DNA of 32,219 nucleotides from Holosporaceae bacterium (GCA_031284365.1 JAISZX010000066.1:1-32219), one strand, 5' to 3'. Positions 18,432 through 28,542 are shown, numbered from the stretch's first letter. Notes: generated by a model from the letters alone, not told the origin. Made by a program: numbers and translations.

Positions 18432-20341
18432 TTGCCGCCTCCAACTTTCAGAGAACCGGTCAGATGTCTCATGTTTTCTTTAAGGTAAGCCGCTTCAGAT
18501 GCTCCAGAGCGCCGCCTGGGCGGCGTAACGTCATTAACCGCCAGTGGCGCAGCCACCATCTGCTCCCTAATGCGATCTAGTTCTCCTTCCCTTGCAAAGT
18601 GTTCTCCGCCCTGAGGCTTAAACTTGCCCATAATATCGTTGGTAATTTCTGTTAAATCTAATCTCGAAAAGTCGATCCGGCTCAGCTGTTCTGGAGTAAA
18701 TCCTCCGCAGCTAGGGTGTTCTGAGTCTCCAAAGTTCATGCCCAATTGCGGCTTTCCCTGCTCCTGCAAAAGTTTTGCGAACTTCGTTCCAAAGCAACAG
18801 AATACTGATTTTTTTCTCAGGCAGAATTTCGTAAATCCCACATTTATCTCTTCTGCACAATGGGTTCCGACATATATGCATTTCCCTTCTTCACGGAGTT
18901 TTGCCAGAGTTTTAGCGTCCTCGTCGCATCTTGTGAGGCCAAGACTCACACCCAGCCCCTTTCCGTTGCCACAACAATCTTTGATGCCAACTCCTATTCT
19001 GATTTTATTGCAGGAGCGATCTTGTCCCTTGAATATATTGATATTCGCCGTACCGTCCATCTCTTTTCTCGCCTCTTCCAGAATCGAAAGGTATCCCAAA
19101 GCCTGAATCATATCTTTGTCGGATTCGTAACTGGAATCGATGCAGTCTCCTCCCAAACAAAACGGATTTTTCTTAGAAAATTTATGTTTAGCCACCACAA
19201 CTCTATCTCTACATTTAAACTTCCATCTCCAGCGCAAACATTTGCCATCTTTTTCTTCCAGACATTCCGGATCAGGCTGCCGAGAGTACCCTCTGGCTTT
19301 CAGATCTGTGCAGGTATCTTTGCAGGACGATCTACAGCCAAAGGTCATGGTTCTACCCCAGGAGCCATTCACCTTTTTTCCTTTCCAGAACTTCTCCGAA
19401 GGCGGATCGTCCTCAAATGATTCGTAGCGACACAATCCCTGGTCGCACAATTCTTCATAGTGTTTGTAGGCGTCGTCTGGAATCCAATAATGCTCTCCGG
19501 TGTCATTCACAACCCGATGATGGAGATAGGCGTTTCCTATTTCTCCCCAGGGGATGTATTCATCGCTGGCTCCTCCCAGAAGCTTGGTTATCAGCGTCGC
19601 AGCACTTACTACGTGATTTTGTAATGCCGGCACCAAATAACAACTTGGGTGTATCCAGGGATGACCGTTTTGCTGTATGGTTTTCCTCAAAATCACATTT
19701 ACTCCGTTTACTCGATAGGTTTCGTCCACATAAGCTCCTCCCCAGGAAACTGTGCTTATATGGGTAATGTCGTTAAATACTCCATCTTCCCGAAATATCT
19801 CTTCTGGTTCGTCAACTATTTCCACTTTGATGGTCAAATATCCGTGATTCCCACAATTCTGACCCGCCGTTATATATGGAGGAGTCTGAAGATACACGTA
19901 CCTCTTCTTGATCATTCTTGCTTTTACAAAATACTCTTCGTCCGGACATTCTTCGCAGGTTTCAATGGTGTAGTCATCGCTCCCTTCTTCCACAGATTCC
20001 GTTTCTTCAAAAGCCCGCTCCGGATGTTGGTGTATTTCTTCAGATCGAGTCATAAACGGTTCGGTATCGTCCAATATGTAAGGCTTACGAGTTTTGTGAA
20101 TGTTCCGCAAATCCCTGCCGTGTTCTGTTTGTTCCAAATGTTCGAATGATTTAGATAATTCGGTCCTGTTGATAAAAACTCCATCTCGATATTGAGGTAC
20201 ATGAGTCTTGTGGGCTCCGGATTTTATTTCACCCTCTATGTCGTTTTTGCTGGATTCGGCCACCCGTTTCCCATGCTCAAACGAATCCCTCACGGCTTCT
20301 GCTTTGAAGAACGATAAAAACATCAGTAATGTCATTATCAT
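18428..20341 (-). CDS. traN: Conjugal transfer mating-pair stabilisation protein TraN
   Basis: 637 aa, Cys-rich (CCGNGKGLGVSLGLTRCDEDAK, YVGTHCAEEINVGFTKFCLRKKSVFCCFGTKFAKLLQEQGKPQLG, PSCGGFTPEQLSRIDFSRLDLTE), signature TraN motifs. Confidence 0.95.
   Translation of the reverse strand: MIMTLLMFLSFFKAEAVRDSFEHGKRVAESSKNDIEGEIKSGAHKTHVPQYRDGVFINRTELSKSFEHLEQTEHGRDLRNIHKTRKPYILDDTEPFMTRSEEIHQHPERAFEETESVEEGSDDYTIETCEECPDEEYFVKARMIKKRYVYLQTPPYITAGQNCGNHGYLTIKVEIVDEPEEIFREDGVFNDITHISTVSWGGAYVDETYRVNGVNVILRKTIQQNGHPWIHPSCYLVPALQNHVVSAATLITKLLGGASDEYIPWGEIGNAYLHHRVVNDTGEHYWIPDDAYKHYEELCDQGLCRYESFEDDPPSEKFWKGKKVNGSWGRTMTFGCRSSCKDTCTDLKARGYSRQPDPECLEEKDGKCLRWRWKFKCRDRVVVAKHKFSKKNPFCLGGDCIDSSYESDKDMIQALGYLSILEEARKEMDGTANINIFKGQDRSCNKIRIGVGIKDCCGNGKGLGVSLGLTRCDEDAKTLAKLREEGKCIYVGTHCAEEINVGFTKFCLRKKSVFCCFGTKFAKLLQEQGKPQLGMNFGDSEHPSCGGFTPEQLSRIDFSRLDLTEITNDIMGKFKPQGGEHFAREGELDRIREQMVAAPLAVNDVTPPRRRSGASEAAYLKENMRHLTGSLKVGGGK
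18505..18543 (-). repeat. Hairpin repeat copy B (CGCCGC-CTGG-GCGGCG core) within traN 3' coding region
   Basis: Alignable with copies A and C; encodes AVNDVTPPRRRSGA of TraN. Confidence 0.65.
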
Positions 20342-20892
20342 TGCCCCTCCAGAAGCTTGGAATGTGCAAATTCCAATGTCACATTGCCGGACAATCTGTT
20401 GATTTCTACGCCGTTTTTTATCAACACAAATGTGGGAACTTTTTTGATGTTGTATTGCCTGAACAAATCTGGATGAATCTGAAGCTGTAGCCCTTTCGGA
20501 TTAATCTCCAGTATCTTGTTCTTAGTTTTCAAAAAAGAATCTTCGTGAATACCTCTAAGCACAAGTGTTGCGTTATACTTTTGGGATTGATCGCCTAGCT
20601 CCATCAATGACGCTTTTGGCATCGAAAATGACACAAACACGATGATGCCGTTTTCTAAAGTTGCTTCTTTGTTCGGAATATTCTGAATTCCAGAGCCGCA
20701 ATCTTTGCAGCCATCTTCAGTGGCAGGAAGCTCGCCAGTTATGAACTCTAACTCTTTCGCCATGTTATAAACTTTCTCAAGATTGAGTCTTTGCTGTTTC
20801 GCGAATTTTACGTCCTCAGAAGTTCGATCCTGAGCTGCGGAAAAATCAAATGCCACAATAATCAGAAGGACTCCTCCTATAAAAGGCAGCAT
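20338..20892 (-). CDS. trbC: Type-F conjugative transfer protein TrbC
   Basis: Thioredoxin-like IIVFVSFSMPKASLMELGDQSQKYNATLVLRG ... NIKKVPTFVLIKNG. Likely start is 20892 (MLPFIGGVLLIIVAFDFSAAQ signal peptide), not the track's 21078, which overlaps traU deeply. Confidence 0.92.
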   Translation of the reverse strand: MLPFIGGVLLIIVAFDFSAAQDRTSEDVKFAKQQRLNLEKVYNMAKELEFITGELPATEDGCKDCGSGIQNIPNKEATLENGIIVFVSFSMPKASLMELGDQSQKYNATLVLRGIHEDSFLKTKNKILEINPKGLQLQIHPDLFRQYNIKKVPTFVLIKNGVEINRLSGNVTLEFAHSKLLEGQ

Positions 20893-21851
20893 TGTCTTTT
20901 TCTCCAGATCAAATATCCAAAATCTTCTCCCGTGTATGGTTTTTCTTTTCCTCCTTCCCAATGAACACTGGTTCGCCCAAGTGGCTTGCACCCGCCCTTG
21001 CCTGTCGTTGAAGACGGATACAGCATCTGCTGCTTGTATTGGCTCTTCATCATCAGGGGCATTAAATATGGTCCACACATTCCGCTTTTGCCGATGGTTC
21101 CCTGAGCCAATAATTCCCTATGCATTTTCGCCAACATGCGAGACGTTAGAAGAAGAGATGCTTGCACTCCTCCAATATGATATGGAACATGTCCCGTATA
21201 CGGATAAATGCTCCCCTGACATCCGGCGCACCAAAACATCTCGTCCAGAGGAAAACCGGCGGTCGCAGCAACGGAATCCGCGGCACAAGCTGCTTGCGCT
21301 ATTGGATTGCCAAATATTACTGCTTCAGGATTTAGCACAAATGCCGTCTCATCATCGTTCCACAGAGGATCAAATTCTGTGATGTAAGCAACATCCATCT
21401 GCCCCTTTTCCATGCAAACGAAATTGGTGAGAAGTTCCAGCCAATATAGGACTGGGTAAATGTAGTAATGAACCTGATAAAAACTGCTTTTCGTATTGTT
21501 GGTAGTGGCGCCGGTGGAAACGTTTCCATGTCCTCGAATACTGTCCGCTCCTATCTGGAGACCACCCATGTTCACAAGACAAAATTTCACTCTTGTAACG
21601 TCGATTAGTCTTGCCGGTTCCCAAAACGATACCGGAATGCCGATGCGAGGAATCGGTTTTTCGCAGGTGCAGAGAATTTCTCTAGGGTTACTGGTATCTT
21701 CCCCACTTGGAGATACTTTTAGTCCGCAGATTGTTATGGGAAACAAACAACTCCAACATATGTCGGTGGCGGGATTAACAAACCTGCCGGTGCATTTGCC
21801 ATATCCCTCAAACATCAATAACAAAGAAAAAATGCAGATAAAAAACCTCAT
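20877..21851 (-). CDS. traU: Conjugal transfer pilus assembly protein TraU
   Basis: 324 aa; CTGRFVNPATDICWSCLFPITICGLKVS, LLTNFVCMEKGQMDVAYITEFDPLWNDDE, GCQGSIYPYTGHV are TraU signatures. Confidence 0.96.
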   Translation of the reverse strand: MRFFICIFSLLLMFEGYGKCTGRFVNPATDICWSCLFPITICGLKVSPSGEDTSNPREILCTCEKPIPRIGIPVSFWEPARLIDVTRVKFCLVNMGGLQIGADSIRGHGNVSTGATTNNTKSSFYQVHYYIYPVLYWLELLTNFVCMEKGQMDVAYITEFDPLWNDDETAFVLNPEAVIFGNPIAQAACAADSVAATAGFPLDEMFWCAGCQGSIYPYTGHVPYHIGGVQASLLLTSRMLAKMHRELLAQGTIGKSGMCGPYLMPLMMKSQYKQQMLYPSSTTGKGGCKPLGRTSVHWEGGKEKPYTGEDFGYLIWRKRQCCLL

Positions 21852-21864
21852 GCGATATTTTCCA

Positions 21865-22500
21865 TTATTCCGTTACCCCAACTGTTTCTTCGATAATCGT
21901 GAGTAGCTTCGCGCCTTGTTTCTGAAAAACAATCGCCGGAATATGTCGTATTCCTAATTTCGTTGTCAGTATGCCGTGCTGATCAAAATAAACGGCCCGA
22001 TCTAACTGATTTTGCAAATCAAAAGGCGAGCCATTCACCAAAACAATCTTGCCGGACTCATGTCCATGAATGGTTGCATCCTTCAGTTTCGAAATTGCCC
22101 ATTTGATGTGTTTTCCAGCGCCTCCATCTATGAATAACAGTGGTTTTGAGAGACCTATCTTGTTTAGAGGGTTAAACCGTTCTCCTTTTTTCACAAAAAC
22201 CTGCCCCTTGTGGTCGGATAGGTCTCTTGTCACCGTAATTGTTGGATCAAACTTATATTCCTTTGTCTTCTGGGTGTGCGTAATTCCGACAATCGGTTGT
22301 GGATGCAAAATCATTTCTTTAATCCTGCTTTCTACTTTTATTTTTTCGGACTCCCATACGCCCGTTTTCTCCAACTCTCTAAGCCTAGAAAAAATCTGCT
22401 CCAATAAGTCCCTCTCCGCTATCTCAAATGTCTCTCCAAATACTCCAAGGTCCTTGGCTTCAGTGGATACGACGGCAAAAAACAGTAGCAAAATCAGCAT
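21865..22500 (-). CDS. traW: Type-F conjugative transfer protein TraW
   Basis: 211 aa; LGVFGETFEIAERDLLEQI, FDPTITVTRDLSDHKGQVFVKKGERFNPL, LFIDGG. Confidence 0.93.
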   Translation of the reverse strand: MLILLLFFAVVSTEAKDLGVFGETFEIAERDLLEQIFSRLRELEKTGVWESEKIKVESRIKEMILHPQPIVGITHTQKTKEYKFDPTITVTRDLSDHKGQVFVKKGERFNPLNKIGLSKPLLFIDGGAGKHIKWAISKLKDATIHGHESGKIVLVNGSPFDLQNQLDRAVYFDQHGILTTKLGIRHIPAIVFQKQGAKLLTIIEETVGVTE

Positions 22501-22527
22501 TAGCTTTTCTCAATTATTACCTTCGTG

Positions 22528-23010
22528 CTACGGCGCAATTTCTTCATTTGGCGCTGTCACCAATCCAAACACTCGACCTCGGATATCAGATGCCGAAATC
22601 AATCCAAATTCCTTGTATCTGGAGTCCAAACTATCAGGATGTGTTCCGGCGACAAAAACGTACCCTTCTGGAATTTTTCCCTCTTCCATGGGGCTAAGAA
22701 GCTCTGCCTTTTGGACCTCGCCTACCCTCGCCTCTCCCACATAAACAACTCTACCAACACGCTGAATTTCGTCTCCGGGGACTCCAACCATATATTTAAC
22801 AAACGTCCGTCCTCTAAAATCGAAGGCACATAAACCTCCTTTCTTTGGCTTGAGGTTATATATTTGCAAACACACTCTGAAAGGCACAGATGTCGAATTC
22901 AAAAAGATGAGTCTCATCTGGCTAATAACAACCAAACAAACAAAGCAAATAAATAGTCCCCAAAGTAAAACCCTCGGATGATTTTCACTTAACCAATTAA
23001 AAAGCTTCAT
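22528..23010 (-). CDS. S26-family conjugative transfer signal peptidase (TraF/TrhF-like)
   Basis: 160 aa; N-terminal TM, NSTSVPFRVC (catalytic Ser region), FVKYMVGVPGDEIQ (catalytic Lys region), PEGYVFVAGTHPDSLDSRYKEFGLI. Confidence 0.92.
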   Translation of the reverse strand: MKLFNWLSENHPRVLLWGLFICFVCLVVISQMRLIFLNSTSVPFRVCLQIYNLKPKKGGLCAFDFRGRTFVKYMVGVPGDEIQRVGRVVYVGEARVGEVQKAELLSPMEEGKIPEGYVFVAGTHPDSLDSRYKEFGLISASDIRGRVFGLVTAPNEEIAP

Positions 23011-25510
23011 GATTTCTCTCCTGTAAAATATGCTCTACAGCCTCCATAATCTCGTATCCCTGTTTCCTAAGCTCCTGCACCGCCGCGTAATCTTCCGCTT
23101 TCGTTGAAAATAATAATCCGCTAAATGGGTCCAACAGCAGCTTCCCCACTGCGTAACCGTCGGCTCCGTTGATCAGCACCTCAGCATATTTTCCCTGTTC
23201 CGTTTTAACCGAAGTAATGACCCTTTCCTTATGCTCATCCAGGAGAATGCGTTTGCTGTTTTTCAACTGCGCTATGGATTCTTCTTTTTGGGACAGAAAG
23301 CAATTCCAGTCGGAATTATCCCAGGCTGCTTGGGCCCCGGCGCAGGAATAAAAGTCATTTACACTCTGTGTGCCAACAACCAGTGATCCCCGATATTTGC
23401 GCAGTCTCCTTGCCAAGGTCTCAATGAATACTTCGCTCTGCTTGGTTCTTAGCATGTCCCAAGCTTCATCAAACACAATATTGAACGGAGTTTTTCTATC
23501 TCCCAAAAACATCTTGTTCGTTATATTAATAACCATCATTTGCACAACCACAGATTGTAGATCTTTTCTCTCCTTAAGCTCCTCTAACTCAATTACAATC
23601 AGGTCGTTATCCAAATTAACGTTGGATTCTCCGTTAAAATATTTCCCATACGCTCCCGAAGCCGTGTATGGATACAACATTTGTCCCAAATCCCTAGCCT
23701 GATCGTCATTTAGAGATAGAAGGGAATCTGCTATGTCCGTAATAGTCGTTTTATTTCTGTTTTTCTTGAAGGTTTCGTTGGTGGCCTGCTCCAGTAAAGC
23801 AGCTCCCTTGTCATCCACTCCGTTTATAGGAGCCGCCATCGTCTGTATTACCGACTTCAGCATCGCCAACGTATCTTCAACGGCTTCTTGATTCTTTGGA
23901 TCCAGTGTCGAGAACGGATTAAGACAAATGGATCCAGCGTCACGCTGGTTTTTATTGAATTCTATAAACTGACCGCCCAGCATATAGCAGGTTTTTTCGA
24001 ACGATCTTCCCACATCCAGCACAAATACTCTTCCTCCAAGACCTATGGTAGAGGCCATAAGCTCCTGCATAAACACTGATTTTCCTGCGCCGGAACGACC
24101 GACTACCGTTACGTTGTAGTTCCCGGCGGTATTATCGAACGGACAGAATTTTATAACCTGTCCTTTTCTTCCTCCGAACAGCATGGCCGGAGTTTTTGTG
24201 CCTTTCCATTCGGCCTGTTGAGGAACCAGATTCGCCGATTCCACTGATATGGTCGTTCTGAGCTTCTTGAATTCTTCCAAGGATGCAATTGTGTCTCTAT
24301 GCCACGCCAGCGGCAATGTGGTTAGCAACGAATGCAGCTGCGTTCCAAGGTTGGATTCAACTCTAAATAGCATTGTGGAAAACATCGTCCTCAACGTTTG
24401 CTCTGCACTCGACATTTCCCCCTTAGGGCTAAACAAAATCACATTGAATTGGGTTTTAACCAGACGCTCCCCCTTGTTCAAACAATTTTGGGCATACTGT
24501 AATTCTGCATGTTCTCTCTCAATATTCGGTATGTACTTACCTATGGGAGAATACATCTGCTTCTCGGCCATGCTGGCTTTCATGGCTATTTTGGCCACGT
24601 CATTCGATTGCTTATGTATGTGAACGCCATAGTGCATGATAAATGGAAACGGGAATTGCCTCGTATCTCTGAACATGTCTCCTATAAGTTCAGACATCTG
24701 ATACAGAGTCCATTCGGCTGGATAATTCACCACTGAAAACGTCTTGATTTCAATTTTGCCGTTTCTGAGTTTGAGTAAATCATCCTCCACAATCACATCC
24801 GTATCATGGGCTATTATCTGATTTCTAATGGGATCAAGACGATTCCACTTTTTATCCGAAGTATCTGTACAGCTGAAATCTGCATTAAAAACACCATCCA
24901 AAAATTGGATCAACCTTTCAGCATTCATAACTTTGTTTGGAACGCCCACTATAGTCAGCGTAGCCACTATTTGTTTCTTGATTTCCGTCACCTTTTTGAT
25001 CGTCAGATCAACGTCTCCGTCCAAATTAATGCACACGCTCATGTAACATCTGAAATCACGCAATACATACGGCGACAAATGTGATTTAATTGCTAATTGA
25101 CTCAAATATTTCGCCCTTCTCATGGCCAATGTTTGCATTATTTCAGAAGAATTTTCACGAGCTTTGATATATTGATCCAGTATGTGGCCGATGTTTTTAT
25201 CGGCATATATCATCGTTTGAATACTGCTTTCTTCTGGCAATATTTGTGTGAAAATATTACTCAATTCCTTCTGCATATTGTCGCTGTTGCCCACCAGAGG
25301 TGACGTTTCCAAAACGAAACCGATATGCTTGTCGGAAATAAACAACTCCGATTCCGTGTCGTACCATTGATATGGCAAAAAATCTGATAAATGATGCGCT
25401 TCTTCCAGTTCGGTAAGAGACTTCTCCTTCGGATCAACAAGTCCGCTAAAAATATCGCTGATCTTCCTGCCTATATGCTCTAATTTAAAACTATTTATGT
25501 TTAGATTCAT
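22997..25510 (-). CDS. traC: T4SS ATPase TraC (VirB4 family)
   Basis: 837 aa; Walker A VVGRSGAGKSVFMQELMA, NIVFDEAWDMLRT, GTQSVNDFYS. Confidence 0.96.
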   Translation of the reverse strand: MNLNINSFKLEHIGRKISDIFSGLVDPKEKSLTELEEAHHLSDFLPYQWYDTESELFISDKHIGFVLETSPLVGNSDNMQKELSNIFTQILPEESSIQTMIYADKNIGHILDQYIKARENSSEIMQTLAMRRAKYLSQLAIKSHLSPYVLRDFRCYMSVCINLDGDVDLTIKKVTEIKKQIVATLTIVGVPNKVMNAERLIQFLDGVFNADFSCTDTSDKKWNRLDPIRNQIIAHDTDVIVEDDLLKLRNGKIEIKTFSVVNYPAEWTLYQMSELIGDMFRDTRQFPFPFIMHYGVHIHKQSNDVAKIAMKASMAEKQMYSPIGKYIPNIEREHAELQYAQNCLNKGERLVKTQFNVILFSPKGEMSSAEQTLRTMFSTMLFRVESNLGTQLHSLLTTLPLAWHRDTIASLEEFKKLRTTISVESANLVPQQAEWKGTKTPAMLFGGRKGQVIKFCPFDNTAGNYNVTVVGRSGAGKSVFMQELMASTIGLGGRVFVLDVGRSFEKTCYMLGGQFIEFNKNQRDAGSICLNPFSTLDPKNQEAVEDTLAMLKSVIQTMAAPINGVDDKGAALLEQATNETFKKNRNKTTITDIADSLLSLNDDQARDLGQMLYPYTASGAYGKYFNGESNVNLDNDLIVIELEELKERKDLQSVVVQMMVINITNKMFLGDRKTPFNIVFDEAWDMLRTKQSEVFIETLARRLRKYRGSLVVGTQSVNDFYSCAGAQAAWDNSDWNCFLSQKEESIAQLKNSKRILLDEHKERVITSVKTEQGKYAEVLINGADGYAVGKLLLDPFSGLLFSTKAEDYAAVQELRKQGYEIMEAVEHILQERNHEAF

Positions 25511-25556
25511 ACTATTCCCTCTAAATCACTCCCAATCGCGTCACAAGTCACGAAAC

Positions 25557-25937
25557 TTAATTCTTCGCCTGTGGTGCAATCACCCATTCGGCTGGTTTAA
25601 CAACGATGTACAAATGATGCGCCGCATGCAGATTTTGGGACGCATCTTCGTAGGTCATCATATACATTCGCTTTATATCCTCGACTCCACGAGAAATGTT
25701 GCCGTCTTTGAATACCTTTAGTTTTGTCGCCATATCTCCTGATAGAACCAAATCGTCGTCTATTTCTTTGATAATTCCTTTGTCCGTCATCCTGGATATC
25801 TTGTGTATCGAGGCCTTTGGATATGCTCTCACCACATCTCCTTCAAACTCCCCATTCCAAGTGGAACATGAAGGCAGCATGATGCTGCATACAATCAATA
25901 AAAAATTAGATGCAATAAATCTCTTCATCCTAAACAC
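25557..25937 (-). CDS. traV: Short TraV-like lipoprotein
   Basis: 126 aa; lipobox IMLPSCS; located between traB and traC where traV is found in F-type operons. Confidence 0.6.
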   Translation of the reverse strand: MFRMKRFIASNFLLIVCSIMLPSCSTWNGEFEGDVVRAYPKASIHKISRMTDKGIIKEIDDDLVLSGDMATKLKVFKDGNISRGVEDIKRMYMMTYEDASQNLHAAHHLYIVVKPAEWVIAPQAKN

Positions 25938-25941
25938 CTCC

Positions 25942-27285
25942 TCAATGCGTTATAGTATTGCCTATTCTCCAAGCGGCGCCCGAGCGCCGAACTCCAGAAA
26001 TCGCCAGTCCGGCTCGGACCTTCTTCATATGAACCGCTGACGCCTTTACTGAATCCGTAAATACAATGGTTACCTTCCTGCCTCCGTCTATCATGATCAC
26101 CGGCTGCATTTGCTCCGCCCTTTTAATGATAAAATCCGCATATTTTTCCACCGCGTTCCCTATTCCTTTAGACGCTCCCTGTTGCAACATTTTTGAACCC
26201 GCTTGGGGAGAGAATTGCGCCAATCCAGAGTTTGGTTCAAACGTTACATGCGAACGACTATTGGAGGACAGATAATCCGCCATACCAGACATAAATCCTG
26301 CCACAGCTGCGTTTCTTGCCACCTCTCCTGCTCGATCAAAAACCATGCCACGAATTTTAGAACAGCCATTTTCAGCGGCCACGTATCCTTTGACTGGAAT
26401 ATCAATGCCCACTCCGGTTCTATTATCTATCTTCACTATCCGTTCCAGACGAATTATCACGCTCTCGGAAGATAAATCTCCGTAGGCCGCCCCTATAACT
26501 ATCGCGTCCTTTAAAAATCCCTTGACGTTGTTGGGTAAGTTTCCCATATCATTAATTCTCAACAACACCGGCTCAGGGTTGGCAGACGCTCCTATGCCAG
26601 CGCTAGCTATCACAGTTCCCACGAGCACCGCTCTCGCATAGGTGCCGGCGAATATAAAGTTTTCGTCTAAATCGTATTCGCTATCTGTATTGCTGAACCT
26701 AATAACCTTAATTCCATTCTTGAGCACCTTTTGATTTGGCCTTTCCCCAGAAAAAGCACGAGAAATACCGGAAGTATTCTCATCGCCAAGTACGCCTCTC
26801 TGATCCACGAAATTCTCGATTTTATCCATTAATAGTGGTGTAGATTCATTGGAATTTAAAACTTGATCTGCGGAATTAGATTTTCCTTTATATGTTCGGT
26901 TTTCAGGCACATCTTCGGAAGAAATAGCGGTACTTTCCCGTTGATCATCAAATGCATTTAGATGAACGCCAAGACCTATCACCAGCTTTTGGATTGAATC
27001 CAGTTGTTTCTGCAGTCTCGCGTTATGATCTTCAAGCTTTTTGTTATGAATCCTGATGTCTTCGATCTCGTTTGTGCTCTTTTCCACCCATAATTCTTGA
27101 TCCGATAATCCGTCCACTCCTGTTTTAATCTCCTTTTTATAATACCGCGCCGCCTTCAAGTTGTCGGAGTTTTTGCTCTCCCTGAACGCCATCATGATTA
27201 AAAAAGTCATCATTAATCCGCCCGCTACAAATCCAAAATTTTTATACTGTTTCGCCTTCACAAATTTTTCGAACTTTTCCCTCAT
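25942..27285 (-). CDS. traB: Conjugal transfer protein TraB (VirB10-like)
   Basis: 447 aa; N-terminal TM, coiled coil, FIFAGTYARAVLVGTVIASAGIGASANPEPVLLRI, C-terminal VTIVFTDSVKA. Confidence 0.94.
   Translation of the reverse strand: MREKFEKFVKAKQYKNFGFVAGGLMMTFLIMMAFRESKNSDNLKAARYYKKEIKTGVDGLSDQELWVEKSTNEIEDIRIHNKKLEDHNARLQKQLDSIQKLVIGLGVHLNAFDDQRESTAISSEDVPENRTYKGKSNSADQVLNSNESTPLLMDKIENFVDQRGVLGDENTSGISRAFSGERPNQKVLKNGIKVIRFSNTDSEYDLDENFIFAGTYARAVLVGTVIASAGIGASANPEPVLLRINDMGNLPNNVKGFLKDAIVIGAAYGDLSSESVIIRLERIVKIDNRTGVGIDIPVKGYVAAENGCSKIRGMVFDRAGEVARNAAVAGFMSGMADYLSSNSRSHVTFEPNSGLAQFSPQAGSKMLQQGASKGIGNAVEKYADFIIKRAEQMQPVIMIDGGRKVTIVFTDSVKASAVHMKKVRAGLAISGVRRSGAAWRIGNTITH
25970..26006 (-). 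repeat. Hairpin repeat copy C (CGGCGC-CCGA-GCGCCG core) within traB 3' coding region
   Basis: Alignable with copies A and B; encodes LAISGVRRSGAAW at the TraB C-terminus. Confidence 0.7.
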
Positions 27286-27989
27286 GATTTCCTCAGCACA
27301 TACAGTGTCGCTTTGCGGTTCTTTCCCAGAGCTAAATCAGAAAGCGATAATGCAACATCTCCCTCTTTTGAAAACATACGTTCGTCCAGTCTAAATACTC
27401 CTTCTTTGTCAGTTGTGACCCTGAATCTCAAACACAAAAAACCATCCATGTAATATCCAGATTCAAATGTCGCTTTTAGATGGCTGTGGAATCTGTCCGT
27501 AACTCCAGTAAATTCAAGTCCCTGCTGACTAGTAGGTAGATTAATGAACTTCTTCATCACGCAACTGATAGCTTCTTCGTAGTCGTTAGTATTTGCTTCC
27601 GCGCCAATACCGCCAAATAACGAATCCGGTGAAACTGCTGATGTATCCGATACCAATTCTATTGAATTCGCGTCTCCATCAACTACTTCCAGTAATAAAT
27701 CCTGGGTTTTGCCTGACATTGTCGTCACGCTCAGACTTATGGAAGTGTATCCATTATCTTCCGTCGGTCTGATGAATGCCTCGCCTGTCTTATCGTTCTT
27801 TTCGGCATGAAACGCGCTGTCTATGCCTAAAATGCTATCGATTTTGTCTCCCTTTACGCTGATTCTGTTAAGGTTTTGATACGAAATCTTGGCTTTAATT
27901 ACCTTATCTTCCATCCTGAATTGCTCGGCCTGAGATGATGAAAATAAACATACAAATAGAATTAACAACCTATTGATTGGCTGTTTCAT
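27282..27989 (-). CDS. traK: Conjugal transfer protein TraK (secretin-like)
   Basis: 235 aa; signal peptide; between traE and traB; RISVKGDKIDSILG, TSISLSVTTMSGKTQDLLLEV. Confidence 0.88.
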   Translation of the reverse strand: MKQPINRLLILFVCLFSSSQAEQFRMEDKVIKAKISYQNLNRISVKGDKIDSILGIDSAFHAEKNDKTGEAFIRPTEDNGYTSISLSVTTMSGKTQDLLLEVVDGDANSIELVSDTSAVSPDSLFGGIGAEANTNDYEEAISCVMKKFINLPTSQQGLEFTGVTDRFHSHLKATFESGYYMDGFLCLRFRVTTDKEGVFRLDERMFSKEGDVALSLSDLALGKNRKATLYVLRKS

Positions 27990-28542
27990 TTTCAGCTCCT
28001 ACTTTTTTAATTTCCCTGAAAAACAATCTTCCACGGTAAGTTTTGAAGCTTACTTCGTAAACCTCATGACTTTCCTTGATCTTTTTGGCTCCCACATGGC
28101 TGTTTAGCGTTCCCTCCACATGGACCACATTTCTGTCCGGATATACCGTAACTTCCTTTACCTCAAACGTCGTCGAAGCATCGTTTTGTTTCAATTTTTT
28201 GATGTCCTTTTCGTATTTGTTTCTCAGATAATTGCTGGTTTCTACGTCCGCATATCGAGACAACATCTCGGTGTTATAGGGCAACGTCGTTTGATTGACG
28301 TCCAATGCCAAATGCAGGAAATACACCGCCATTTCTTCTAAATATTCCGGAGAAAAGCGATTGCCTTCTGCCCAAAACTCCCTTCGCAATTCCGGCGGAA
28401 GAAGTATCACCCGCTCGCTCCTAAAAAGCAGACACAGCGACATAATTATCATCAGCACCAACAGGGCTGCCGTCAGTCCCAGCAGCATGTTACGCTGATA
28501 CTCAAAATTCGTTACCCTTTTGGTCGCAAAATTAAACTTCAT
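27970..28542 (-). CDS. traE: Conjugal transfer protein TraE
   Basis: 190 aa; single N-terminal TM, YLEEMAVYFLHLALDVNQTTLPYNTEMLSRYADVE typical of TraE. Confidence 0.92.
   Translation of the reverse strand: MKFNFATKRVTNFEYQRNMLLGLTAALLVLMIIMSLCLLFRSERVILLPPELRREFWAEGNRFSPEYLEEMAVYFLHLALDVNQTTLPYNTEMLSRYADVETSNYLRNKYEKDIKKLKQNDASTTFEVKEVTVYPDRNVVHVEGTLNSHVGAKKIKESHEVYEVSFKTYRGRLFFREIKKVGAENETANQ

Noticed and set aside
20893-21078. N-terminal extension of the TrbC ORF to 21078
   Set aside because: Overlaps traU coding sequence; a signal peptide begins at 20892, a better start.
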